Shown here piece after piece: positions 54,872 through 64,000 of a DNA stretch of 64,000 nucleotides. The stretch covers positions 1-64,000 of the forward strand of contig NZ_BAFP01000052.1 in NCBI RefSeq assembly GCF_000308455.1, in the 5' to 3' direction. Source of the DNA: Nocardia abscessus NBRC 100374 (lineage in GTDB: Bacteria; Actinomycetota; Actinomycetes; Mycobacteriales; Mycobacteriaceae). The translations under genes and the position numbers were made by a program. Under the pieces are notes generated by a model. The model was not told the DNA's origin. It saw nothing but the letters and a program-made list of their open reading frames with translations, and made no database searches. The stretch's first letter is position 1. Each line of letters begins with the position of its first letter.

Positions 54872-57169
54872 TCAGTGCAGCCGGGCGAGCACGCCGGGCA
54901 GATCCGCACTGTGCACGACGCCGAGCCGCTGGGTGGCCCGGGTCAGCGCGACGTAGAGGTCGTTGAGCCCGCGCGGCGATTCGGCGAGGATGTCCTGCGG
55001 TTCCACCAGGTAGACCGCGTCGAACTCCAGGCCCTTCACCTCGTGCACGGTCAGGACCCGCACCGACTCACCCGCGAGGTCGGCCAGCCGCGCGATCAGC
55101 CCGTGCGGCGCGATCACCGCCGTGGTACCCGGCCCCGTCTCGGTGGCGACCAGCCGCGCGATCTCGGCGTGCACGTCGCCCGGCTCGACCCGGTAGGCGC
55201 GCGGCGCGACGCCGGTTTCGCGGACCGAACGCGGCGCGGTGGCCGTCGGGTCGATGGCCGCGAGAACGTCGGCCGCGAGGTCCATGATCTCGGCGGGCGT
55301 GCGGTAGTTGACGGTGAGCTCGGCCAGCTTCCACCGGGACGCGACGTAGGGCTCCAGCATCCGCTGCCACGACGAGGTGCCCGCCGGGTCGCCGGTCTGC
55401 GCGACATCGCCGACCACGGTGACCCACCGGTTCGGGATCCGCCGCATCACCATGCGCCACGCCATCTCCGACAGCTCCTGTGCCTCGTCCACGATCACGT
55501 GGCCGTAGGTCCAGGTCCGATCGCCCGCCGCGCGCTCGGCGGTCGTCTGGCGAGTGCGAATGTGCTGGCGTTCGGCCAGCTGGCCGGCGTCGATCAGGTC
55601 GTAGGCCATCAGGATCTCCGGGTCGAGCTCGTCCTCGAGATCCTGGGGCGCGGAGCCGGTGAGGATGTCGAGAGCGTCCTGCGCCTCGGCGATCTGGGCG
55701 CGCCAGCGGCGGCGGGCGCGCTCGCGTTCTTCGGCGTCGTCCACCCCGAGCAGTTCGGCCAGCTCGTCCAGCAGCGGCGCGTCCGCGGGGCTGAACTGCC
55801 CGTCGTCCGAGCGCAGCAGCTCGGCGCGGTCGGCCGGGGCCAGCGAGCTCGCGACCCGGTCCAGCCGCTTCGGGTCGGCGAGCAGGTCGGCCAGGACGTC
55901 CTGCGGAGACAGGATCGGCCACAGTTCGGCGATCGCGGCCTGGATCTGCCGGTCGGCGCGCATCTCGTCGCGGATCTCGGTGAGGTCGGCCGAGCTGAGC
56001 AGACTGGGGCCGCCGGAGAGGTCGGCGCCCATGGTCTGGGCGAGCTGGTCGGTCAGCGCGTCGATCACCGAGCTCGCGAAGATCGGCCGGGCCAGGTTGT
56101 GCGGCCTGCGCGAGGAGCGGGCGCGGCCGCGGGCTTTGGTGGCGATCTTGCGGTCCAGAGTGACCGGATAGCCGTCGAAGCTCAGCCGGATCGGCTCGGC
56201 GGGCACCTCCTGGCGGTCGCGCACCGCCTGCTTGAGCACGTCGAGTATCGCCAGCGATCCCTTGAGCTCACCCGCGCGCAGCGAGTCCTCCCGGACCGCC
56301 CGCACGCCCGGGTACAGGTCGCCGATGGTGGACAGCAGGACGCCGGTCTCGCCGAGCGACGGCAGCACCTGGCCGATGTAGTCCAGAAAGGTGGCGTTCG
56401 GCCCGATGATCAACACGCCGCTCTTGGCCAGCTGCTGGCGGTAGGTGTAGAGCAGGTACGCCGCGCGGTGCAGCGCGACAGCGGTCTTGCCGGTGCCCGG
56501 CCCGCCCTGGACGACGAGCACGCTCTTGTGCTCGGAGCGGATGATCGCGTCCTGCTCGTGCTGGATGGTCTCGACGATGTCGTTCATGTGGCCGGTGCGG
56601 GCGGCGTTGAGCGCCGACAGCAGCGCGCTCTCGCTGCCGACACCACCGTCGGTGTCGGTGACGCCGGCCCGGCGCGCGGCCTCCAGGTCCAGGTACTCGT
56701 CGTTGATCGCGGTGACCTTGCGGTTGCGCGAGCGGATGTGCCTGCGCCGGGTCACACCGTCCGGCGCCGCGGTGGTGGCCAGGTAGAACGGCCGCGCCAG
56801 CGGGGCGCGCCAGTCCAGCAGCAGGCTCTCGTAGTCGTCCTTCTCGTCGAGGATCCCGATCCTGCCGATGTAGCGGTAGTCCTCCTGCGCACCGTCGAGG
56901 TCGATGCGGCCGAAGCACAGGCCGTGCTCCGCGGCATCGTATTTCGTCAGGTCCTCGGAGTAGAGCTGGGTGAAGGACTCCCGTTCGCTGCGAGCCTGCG
57001 GAGTGCCGCCGTTCTCCAGCAGCACGGTGCGCAACCGGTTGCGCGCGTAGTCGCGCATCTCGTCGAGCCGCTCGTACAGCACCGACAGGTACGCCTGTTC
57101 CTGATCGGTCTCGCGGATCCGCTCGGGGGTGCCGTCGTAGGCGGCACGATCCTGAGTGAGGTCGGGCAA
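54872..57169 (-). CDS. HelD/HelR-like RNA-polymerase-associated helicase
   Basis: 765 residues, UvrD/Rep superfamily 1. Walker A VVQGGPGTGKTAVALHRAAY (about residue 225), DEAQELSEMAW (motif II; about 550), VVGDVAQTGD, LTVNYRTPAEIMDL, LTVHEVKGLEFDAVYLVEPQ and YVALTRATQRL. The long N-terminal arm (QEQAYLSVLYERLDEMRDYA) and the Arg-rich insertion (RKIATKARGRARSSRRPHN) resemble HelD/HelR, which enters RNA polymerase channels and releases stalled enzyme; HelR homologues in Streptomyces and M. abscessus give rifamycin tolerance. Start is TTG, with AAGGAG six bases upstream. HelR versus other HelD cannot be settled here. Confidence 0.85.
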   Translation of the reverse strand: MPDLTQDRAAYDGTPERIRETDQEQAYLSVLYERLDEMRDYARNRLRTVLLENGGTPQARSERESFTQLYSEDLTKYDAAEHGLCFGRIDLDGAQEDYRYIGRIGILDEKDDYESLLLDWRAPLARPFYLATTAAPDGVTRRRHIRSRNRKVTAINDEYLDLEAARRAGVTDTDGGVGSESALLSALNAARTGHMNDIVETIQHEQDAIIRSEHKSVLVVQGGPGTGKTAVALHRAAYLLYTYRQQLAKSGVLIIGPNATFLDYIGQVLPSLGETGVLLSTIGDLYPGVRAVREDSLRAGELKGSLAILDVLKQAVRDRQEVPAEPIRLSFDGYPVTLDRKIATKARGRARSSRRPHNLARPIFASSVIDALTDQLAQTMGADLSGGPSLLSSADLTEIRDEMRADRQIQAAIAELWPILSPQDVLADLLADPKRLDRVASSLAPADRAELLRSDDGQFSPADAPLLDELAELLGVDDAEERERARRRWRAQIAEAQDALDILTGSAPQDLEDELDPEILMAYDLIDAGQLAERQHIRTRQTTAERAAGDRTWTYGHVIVDEAQELSEMAWRMVMRRIPNRWVTVVGDVAQTGDPAGTSSWQRMLEPYVASRWKLAELTVNYRTPAEIMDLAADVLAAIDPTATAPRSVRETGVAPRAYRVEPGDVHAEIARLVATETGPGTTAVIAPHGLIARLADLAGESVRVLTVHEVKGLEFDAVYLVEPQDILAESPRGLNDLYVALTRATQRLGVVHSADLPGVLARLH

Positions 57170-57253
57170 ACTGAACTCCTTGTCACCGCGAACAGGCGCG
57201 AGCGCACTACCCGGGCCGGGCAGGCGAACGCGCGGAAAGCAGAGTTGTCGAGT

Positions 57254-57613
57254 CTACTGGGGTTGCGGAGGGCTCGCCGTATCCCCAGGTGAGGGCCCGG
57301 GCGGCGCGACGCCGTCCAGGGGGAGCGGGACCGGCGTGAAGTGCTCCACCACCGGGAACGGGTCGTAGAAGTGGTGCAACAGGTCCTTCCAGCGCTGATA
57401 GTCCGGCGAGCCGCGGAATCCGACGACGTGATCGTCGAGACCGTCCCATTCCACCCGGAGCAGATAGCTGCCCGGCGACTCGACGCCGCGCGACAGCGAC
57501 AGCGACCGGAAGCCCGGCATGCTCGCGATGATCGGGCGCGCCGCGGCGAAGGCGGCTTCGAACTCGGCGGCGCGCTCGGGGCGAACCGGCAGCAGGGCGT
57601 GTTCGACGATCAT
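57254..57613 (-). CDS. Antibiotic biosynthesis monooxygenase (ABM)-domain protein
   Basis: 119 residues from ATG 57611-57613. The ABM dimeric ferredoxin-like domain is visible in MIVEHALLPVRPERAAEFEA, then FRSLSLSRGVESPGSYLLRV and WDGLDDHVVGFRGSPDYQRW. ABM proteins oxidise phenolic or haem substrates or have no enzyme function. The Pro-rich tail (about 100-119) is extra. Thirteen bases after the GGDEF gene stop, so probably co-transcribed with it. Confidence 0.87.
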   Translation of the reverse strand: MIVEHALLPVRPERAAEFEAAFAAARPIIASMPGFRSLSLSRGVESPGSYLLRVEWDGLDDHVVGFRGSPDYQRWKDLLHHFYDPFPVVEHFTPVPLPLDGVAPPGPSPGDTASPPQPQ

Positions 57614-57626
57614 GCGCGATTCCGGG

Positions 57627-58976
57627 TCAGGACGCGTGGGTGCTGTTCGGCCTGCGGCCCTTGGTGACGGTGCCTTCGCGGCGCCCGGGCGGCTTCGCTC
57701 GGTACATCGCCAGGTCCGCGTCGTGCAGCACGGCTTCCGGGCTGCGCCGGTCGCCGACACCGAGTTCGGTGACGCCGATCGAGGCGTTCACCTCGATCCG
57801 GTGCCCGCGCGCGATGATCGGCTCGGCCATGGTGGAGCGCAGCCTGCTCACCAGCGCTTCGATGTCGACGCGGCGGGTGCGCCCGGACAGCAGGACCAGG
57901 AACTCGTCGCCGCCGAGCCTGCCGACGATGTCGTCGCCGCGCAGCGCGCGCTGCAGCCGCTGGGCGACGATCTGCAGCACGGTGTCGCCGATGGCGTGCC
58001 CCAGGGTGTCGTTGATCGCCTTGAACCCGTCGAGATCGATGAACAGCACGGTGGACACCGGCAGCAGTTCCTCGGTGCTGGCCAGTGCGGCGGCCAGCTG
58101 CGACAGGATCAGCGAGCGGTTGGCCAGCCCGGTGAGCGAGTCGTGCGTGGCCTGGTACTCCAGTTGCCTCCTGCTGGCGCGGAATTCGGTGATGTCGGCG
58201 AAGGAGGACACCGCCGACGAGCGCGGGTCGCCGGGATTGAGCAGGCGGCTGCTGCCCGACAACCAGCGGCGCTGACCGTCCACCCGGTCGACGCCGAAGA
58301 TGTAGCCGGTGATGGTCTCGCCCGTGGCCAGCGTGCGCGCCACGGGATGGCGGCTCGGCGGCAACGGCTGGGCGTTGGCGTCCAGCAGCACCAGCGGCAG
58401 CGACTGGATGGTGCGGCCGATGACCTGCCCGTCGGGGCCCTCGGTCCCGAAGATGCGCTTGGCCGCCGGGTTCATCGACTCGATCCGGCCCTCCGGATCG
58501 ATCACCACGACGCCCTCCTCCAACTGGGAGACGACGGTGGTGAAGTAGTGCTCGGCTCGGCGCTGCGCGGCCTCGGCATGGCGCTGGGCGGTGAGGTCGT
58601 GGATCACCACCTGGTAGGCAAGGCGGTCGTGCCAGGCGGTCAGCACCGACACCGTCTCCACGGGGACGGTGCCGCCGTCCACCCGCATCAGCGTCATCTC
58701 GGCGGGGATCGAGGCCGCGCCCGCGGTGGTGAGGGTGGCGATGCGGTCGAGCATCGAGGGGACGGACGCGGGGTGGACGAAGTCGGTCAGCGGACGGCCG
58801 ACGATCTCGTCGGCGTTCTCGGCGGCGAGCAGCCGGACGGTCGCCGGGTTGACGTAGACGACCAGGCCGCGCTCGTGCACGCAGATCCCGTCCGGGGTGT
58901 GTTCGACGAGTGAGCGGTAGCGCGCAGCCATCTGTTCGGCGGCGTCGACCGCGGCGGCCAGCTTGTCGTCACCCAC
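57627..58976 (-). CDS. PAS-PAS-GGDEF diguanylate cyclase
   Basis: 449 residues, no membrane helices. Two PAS domains (about 18-130 with VEHTPDGICVHERGLVVYVN, and about 150-265 with LEEGVVVIDPEGRIESMNPA) are followed by a GGDEF domain (about 285-445): DLDGFKAINDTLGHAIGDTV and the intact active-site motif GRLGGDEFLVLL at about 355. It should make cyclic di-GMP. The RxxD inhibitory site is not clear. No EAL domain. Start GTG at 58976. A single diguanylate cyclase with PAS sensing is usual in Nocardia. Confidence 0.92.
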   Translation of the reverse strand: MGDDKLAAAVDAAEQMAARYRSLVEHTPDGICVHERGLVVYVNPATVRLLAAENADEIVGRPLTDFVHPASVPSMLDRIATLTTAGAASIPAEMTLMRVDGGTVPVETVSVLTAWHDRLAYQVVIHDLTAQRHAEAAQRRAEHYFTTVVSQLEEGVVVIDPEGRIESMNPAAKRIFGTEGPDGQVIGRTIQSLPLVLLDANAQPLPPSRHPVARTLATGETITGYIFGVDRVDGQRRWLSGSSRLLNPGDPRSSAVSSFADITEFRASRRQLEYQATHDSLTGLANRSLILSQLAAALASTEELLPVSTVLFIDLDGFKAINDTLGHAIGDTVLQIVAQRLQRALRGDDIVGRLGGDEFLVLLSGRTRRVDIEALVSRLRSTMAEPIIARGHRIEVNASIGVTELGVGDRRSPEAVLHDADLAMYRAKPPGRREGTVTKGRRPNSTHAS

Positions 58977-59188
58977 TCGAACCCCCGATCATCGACCCAA
59001 TTATGGCCATTGGAACACGGGATTATTCTGGTATCGACGTGTACAAGATCACATCGTCCACGGCATTGCTTCGATCACAGTACCGGCACGTTCTCGGGTC
59101 GGATCCGGGGATCATGGGGGAACCGGTTTCTGCGTCGAGATAGGGCAGACCGCTCGGTCGGCCCGGGGAGCCGGCGAAGGAGCGATAC

Positions 59189-60397
59189 ATGCCGGGTGCC
59201 GACCCGAACACCGCCGCGCGATCGCGATTGGATCCGCCGCGGCATCGGAATCATATGACCATCGCCGGGATCGGCGCGATCACCGGTTACGGATGGGGAC
59301 GTGAGCGGCTGTGGGACGGCTTGCTCAGCGGCAAGTCGGCGGCAGCCCTGCAATCCGGCTACGGGGCGGGCCGCGACGAGGACGCGTGGGTGTCGCTGGT
59401 GCCAGAGGGCGGGGATCCCGAACTGCGCACCAGCCGTTACGGGCGCGCCGTGCACGAGGCCGCGCGGGAGGCCGTCGCCGATGCCGGGGACCGCGGCTGG
59501 CGGCCCGGCCGCACGGTCGGCTTGCTGCACGCCATCGTGCTCGGCGACGTGCTGGACTGGCGCGAGTTCTACCTCGCCGACGAGGGCTACCGCCGGTCCA
59601 GGGATTACCTGCGGCTGCTGCCGTCCACGCCGGTGTCGATGCTGATGCAGGAATTCGGCTTCCACGGTCCGGCCATGAACGTCTCCGCCGCGTGCAGTTC
59701 GGCCAACGTCGCGCTGATCACCGCGAAGCTCTGGCTGGACGCGGGCATGGCCGACGACGTGATCTTCGTCGCGACCGACCTGTCCGCCACCCCGGAAATG
59801 CTCGAACACTTCGTCCGGCTCGGCGCCGCGGTGGCGGACGCCGAACCGATGGACGCGTGCAGGCCCTTCCAGGAGGGCAGCCGCGGGTTCAGCATGGGCG
59901 AGGCGTCGGTGGCGTTCGTCCTCACCCGTGCGGCCGAGCGGCCCTATGCAGCGGTACTCGGCGGCGCCATGTCCAACGACGCCTACCACGTGGTTTCGGT
60001 GGACCCGACGCACGAGCAGATCCTCGACTGCGTCCGGCGCGCGCTCGCCAGCGCCGGGGTCGCCGCCGCGGACGTGAGTTATTACAACGCGCACGGCACC
60101 GGAACGCGGCAGTGCGATGTGGCCGAACACCATCTGCTGGAGCACCTGTTCGACGATCGCCCGCACATCTACGCGTTGAAACCGCTGGTGGGCCACTGCC
60201 AAGGTGCGGCGGCCGCCGTCGAGGTGGCGGCGGCCGCCCTGGGCTACGACCGCGGCATCGTGCCCGCCGCGCCGATCGTCGCGCCGGCGCATCCACGGCT
60301 GCTGGACGGCCCCGCGGCGTTCGAGGGCGGTATTACCGCGAAGCTCTCCCTCGGCATGGGCGGCAACAACTCCGTCGTGGTGCTCGGGGCCGCCTGA
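59189..60397 (+). CDS. Beta-ketoacyl synthase-type enzyme (stand-alone)
   Basis: 402 residues from the ATG with GAAGGAG seven bases upstream. Thiolase-fold condensing enzyme with the catalytic triad: Cys of NVSAACSSANVAL (about 169), His of NAHGTGTRQCD (about 300) and His of LKPLVGHCQGA (about 334). The C-terminal GLGMGGNN-like ending LSLGMGGNNSVVVLG is present. It condenses acyl chains as in KasA/FabF, but no acyl carrier protein, reductase or dehydratase is adjacent. It is followed by the HPF-like gene, with a DosR-like site between. Loop sequences (SGYGAGRDEDAWVS) differ from FabF, so a special role is possible. Confidence 0.9.
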   Translation: MPGADPNTAARSRLDPPRHRNHMTIAGIGAITGYGWGRERLWDGLLSGKSAAALQSGYGAGRDEDAWVSLVPEGGDPELRTSRYGRAVHEAAREAVADAGDRGWRPGRTVGLLHAIVLGDVLDWREFYLADEGYRRSRDYLRLLPSTPVSMLMQEFGFHGPAMNVSAACSSANVALITAKLWLDAGMADDVIFVATDLSATPEMLEHFVRLGAAVADAEPMDACRPFQEGSRGFSMGEASVAFVLTRAAERPYAAVLGGAMSNDAYHVVSVDPTHEQILDCVRRALASAGVAAADVSYYNAHGTGTRQCDVAEHHLLEHLFDDRPHIYALKPLVGHCQGAAAAVEVAAAALGYDRGIVPAAPIVAPAHPRLLDGPAAFEGGITAKLSLGMGGNNSVVVLGAA

Positions 60398-60425
60398 ATC
60401 GGGCCTACCACAGTTCTTTTCGCCG

Positions 60426-60445
60426 CAGGGGACTTTCGGCCCTGT
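60426..60445 (+). promoter_or_regulatory. DosR-box-like site before the HPF-like gene
   Basis: AGGGGACTTTCGGCCCTGT within 60426-60445 matches the DosR/DevR consensus TTSGGGACTWWAGTCCCSAA at GGGACT, both W positions, the central G and CCC. It lies about 75 bases before the HPF-like start. The opposite gene end (60397) is just upstream. Confidence 0.6.
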
Positions 60446-60512
60446 TCGCCACACCAGCGCGGTGCTGGCATGGGAGTGCGAACGGATCGATCTGGAAGGC
60501 GGGGCAATACAG

Positions 60513-61289
60513 ATGGTCACCTCGGAGCTGCGATTCGCGGCGGAACATTGGACGACGGCCGCGGACCCGGAAGTGGCGGTGACCACGTGCGGAGACGTGG
60601 GCGCCATCGACGTGACGCGGGCGGTGCGAGCCATCGGTCGCGTCCTGCGCAGGCACCATCTCGACGCGCCAGCCCGGGTGCGTCTCACCGCACCGCCCGA
60701 CGCGGAGCGGCCCACGGTGGTGCAGGTCGATGTCCGCAACCGGGACCTCGTCATCCGGGTCCAGGTCACCGGGCCACGCGGATTCGCGGTGACCTTCGCC
60801 GCCGAGCGCCTGGACCGCAGGCTGGCCCGCCTGGCCGCGGGACAACCGCGGACCTGGCCGGATCCGGCCCGCCCCCCGCTGGCCTGGGTCGGCGAGCCGC
60901 GTCCGATCGTCCGCCGCAAGCAGGTCGGCCTCACCACCTGCACGCCCGCCGACGCGGTCGCGGTCCTGGATGCGATGGACTACGAGGCGCATCTGTTCAC
61001 CGACGCCGACACCGGTGAGGACGCGGTGGTGCACTGGGCGGCGCCGGGCGTGCGACTCATCCGCCAGTGGGCGACCTATCCGCCGATCCGGTCGCCGGAG
61101 ATGGTCCAGGGCACCTCGCCGATCGTCGTCGACGCCGAACCGGCCGCGTGCCTGGACTCGGCCGAGGCGGCGAACGTGTTGTGCCGCAAAGGCTTGCCAT
61201 TCCTGTTCTGCACCGCCCCGGACAGCGGCCGTGGCGAGCTGCTGTACCGGCGGCACGACGGCGATCTGGCCCTGGTGGCGCCCGTCTGA
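60513..61289 (+). CDS. HPF/RaiA-like ribosome protein with two S30EA C-terminal domains
   Basis: 258 residues from ATG 60513 (GGAAGG upstream). It lacks a clear N-terminal ribosome-binding S30AE signature, but about 20-110 has the alpha/beta pattern of that domain (AIDVTRAVRAIGRVLRRHHL; VVQVDVRNRDLVIRVQVTG). From 132: PIVRRKQVGLTTCTPADAVA followed by AMDYEAHLFTDADTGEDAVV is a typical S30EA C-terminal domain, and a second copy begins about 205 (IVVDAEPAACLDSAEAANVL). HPF proteins dimerise ribosomes in dormancy; this long form resembles mycobacterial RafH (Rv0079). A DosR-like site lies upstream. Confidence 0.85.
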   Translation: MVTSELRFAAEHWTTAADPEVAVTTCGDVGAIDVTRAVRAIGRVLRRHHLDAPARVRLTAPPDAERPTVVQVDVRNRDLVIRVQVTGPRGFAVTFAAERLDRRLARLAAGQPRTWPDPARPPLAWVGEPRPIVRRKQVGLTTCTPADAVAVLDAMDYEAHLFTDADTGEDAVVHWAAPGVRLIRQWATYPPIRSPEMVQGTSPIVVDAEPAACLDSAEAANVLCRKGLPFLFCTAPDSGRGELLYRRHDGDLALVAPV

Positions 61290-61292
61290 TCG

Positions 61293-63369
<2,077 letters not shown>

Positions 63370-64000
63370 GTGGCGGAACGCCTCACTGTGCGCGGAGCTC
63401 GGGAGCACAACCTCAAGGGTGTCGATCTCGACCTGCCCCGCGACAGCCTCATCGTGTTCACCGGTCTGTCCGGCTCCGGAAAGTCGAGCCTGGCCTTCGA
63501 CACGATCTTCGCGGAGGGGCAGCGGCGCTACGTCGAATCGCTGTCGGCGTACGCGCGGCAGTTCCTCGGCCAGATGGACAAGCCCGACGTCGACTTCATC
63601 GAAGGTCTCTCGCCCGCGGTGTCCATCGACCAGAAGTCGACCAACCGCAATCCGCGCTCGACCGTGGGCACCATCACCGAGGTCTACGACTACCTGCGGC
63701 TGCTCTACGCCCGGGCGGGCACGCCGCACTGCCCGGTGTGCGGCGAGCTGATCGCCAAGCAGACGCCGCAGCAGATCGTCGACCAGGTGCTGGCGATGGA
63801 GGAGGGCATCCGCTTCCAGGTGCTCGCTCCGGTGGTGCGCACCCGCAAGGGCGAGTTCGTCGACCTGTTCGATCAGCTGAACACCCAGGGCTACTCCCGC
63901 GTGCGGGTCGACGGCGTGGTGTATCCGCTCACCGATCCGCCGAAGCTGAAGAAGCAGGAGAAGCACGACGTCGAGGTCGTGGTCGACCGGCTGGCGGTGA
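63370..64000 (+). CDS. uvrA: Excinuclease ABC subunit A, N-terminal part
   Basis: The first 210 residues; the gene continues beyond the window. GTG start after [27 protein letters not shown] is the standard opening. Walker [21 protein letters not shown] (about residue 30) and the conserved [20 protein letters not shown] and [15 protein letters not shown] segments follow. [17 protein letters not shown] (about 120) is the first zinc-finger-like Cys pair. UvrA dimers scan DNA for damage and load UvrB. Confidence 0.97.
   Translation, partial: MAERLTVRGAREHNLKGVDLDLPRDSLIVFTGLSGSGKSSLAFDTIFAEGQRRYVESLSAYARQFLGQMDKPDVDFIEGLSPAVSIDQKSTNRNPRSTVGTITEVYDYLRLLYARAGTPHCPVCGELIAKQTPQQIVDQVLAMEEGIRFQVLAPVVRTRKGEFVDLFDQLNTQGYSRVRVDGVVYPLTDPPKLKKQEKHDVEVVVDRLAV

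Noticed and set aside
57170-57250. Rifamycin-associated element before the HelD/HelR-like gene
   Set aside because: I found no sequence close to the known palindromic element in this stretch.

Overview
The window reads as chromosomal DNA of a high-GC mycolic-acid actinobacterium, most likely Nocardia or a close relative (Rhodococcus or Gordonia less likely). The evidence is strong GC bias at third codon positions, many GTG starts, coupled ATGA/GTGA gene junctions, several leaderless-type promoters, and a gene backbone that I recall from the Mycobacterium tuberculosis Rv1606-Rv1638 region: hisI, bcp, trpE, Trp-associated membrane gene, trpC-trpB-trpA, lgt, pyk, tesB, pdtaR, polA, rpsA, coaE-grpB fusion, DUF402 gene, uvrB, uspA, uvrA. 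The species call is inference.

Layout. 1-8.6 kb: end of a flavin/F420 oxidoreductase, hisI, a MarR regulator and bcp-type peroxiredoxin on the minus strand, then the tryptophan genes without trpD. 8.8-16 kb: lgt, a TM2 protein, an amino-acid importer lacking its ATPase, pyk, tesB and a low-molecular-weight phosphatase. 16-17.8 kb: a gene remnant, degenerate repeats, tRNA-Leu(CAA) and the ANTAR regulator pdtaR. 18-23.6 kb: a branched-chain amino-acid importer whose two ATPases are fused into one protein. 23.6-32.4 kb: DUF885 hydrolase, polA, carbonic anhydrase, a stand-alone LeuA-regulatory-like domain, thioredoxin, a 2H phosphoesterase and an isopropylmalate-dehydrogenase-like enzyme. 32.6-35.3 kb: a complete polar amino-acid importer. 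35.3-46.3 kb is accessory: a broken merR beside an intact MerR-type promoter and an imine-reductase-like gene, LysR with a flavoprotein, SPFH with a ribbon-helix-helix protein, rpsA, and two TetR units with visible operators. 46.3-52 kb: gene-poor DNA, coaE, two decayed genes (SRPBCC and a DUF402 copy) and uvrB. 52-64 kb: VOC/AraC/DoxX, a possible 19-residue peptide, uspA, a HelD/HelR-like helicase, a GGDEF protein, then ketosynthase, HPF-like and DevS-like genes, and the start of uvrA.

Two regulatory themes connect the genes. First, polA, uvrB and uvrA each carry the TTGTCGGTG-N8-TANNNT promoter form associated with PafBC control of the mycobacterial DNA-damage response, so the three repair genes probably respond together. 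Second, the ketosynthase / HPF-like / DevS-like histidine kinase cluster has a DosR-box-like sequence before the HPF-like gene and lies about 5 kb from a uspA gene; it looks like a small hypoxia/dormancy unit. The most novel-looking items are that unit, the SPFH-RHH pair with its operator, the stand-alone LeuA-like domain and the broken merR next to a preserved operator.
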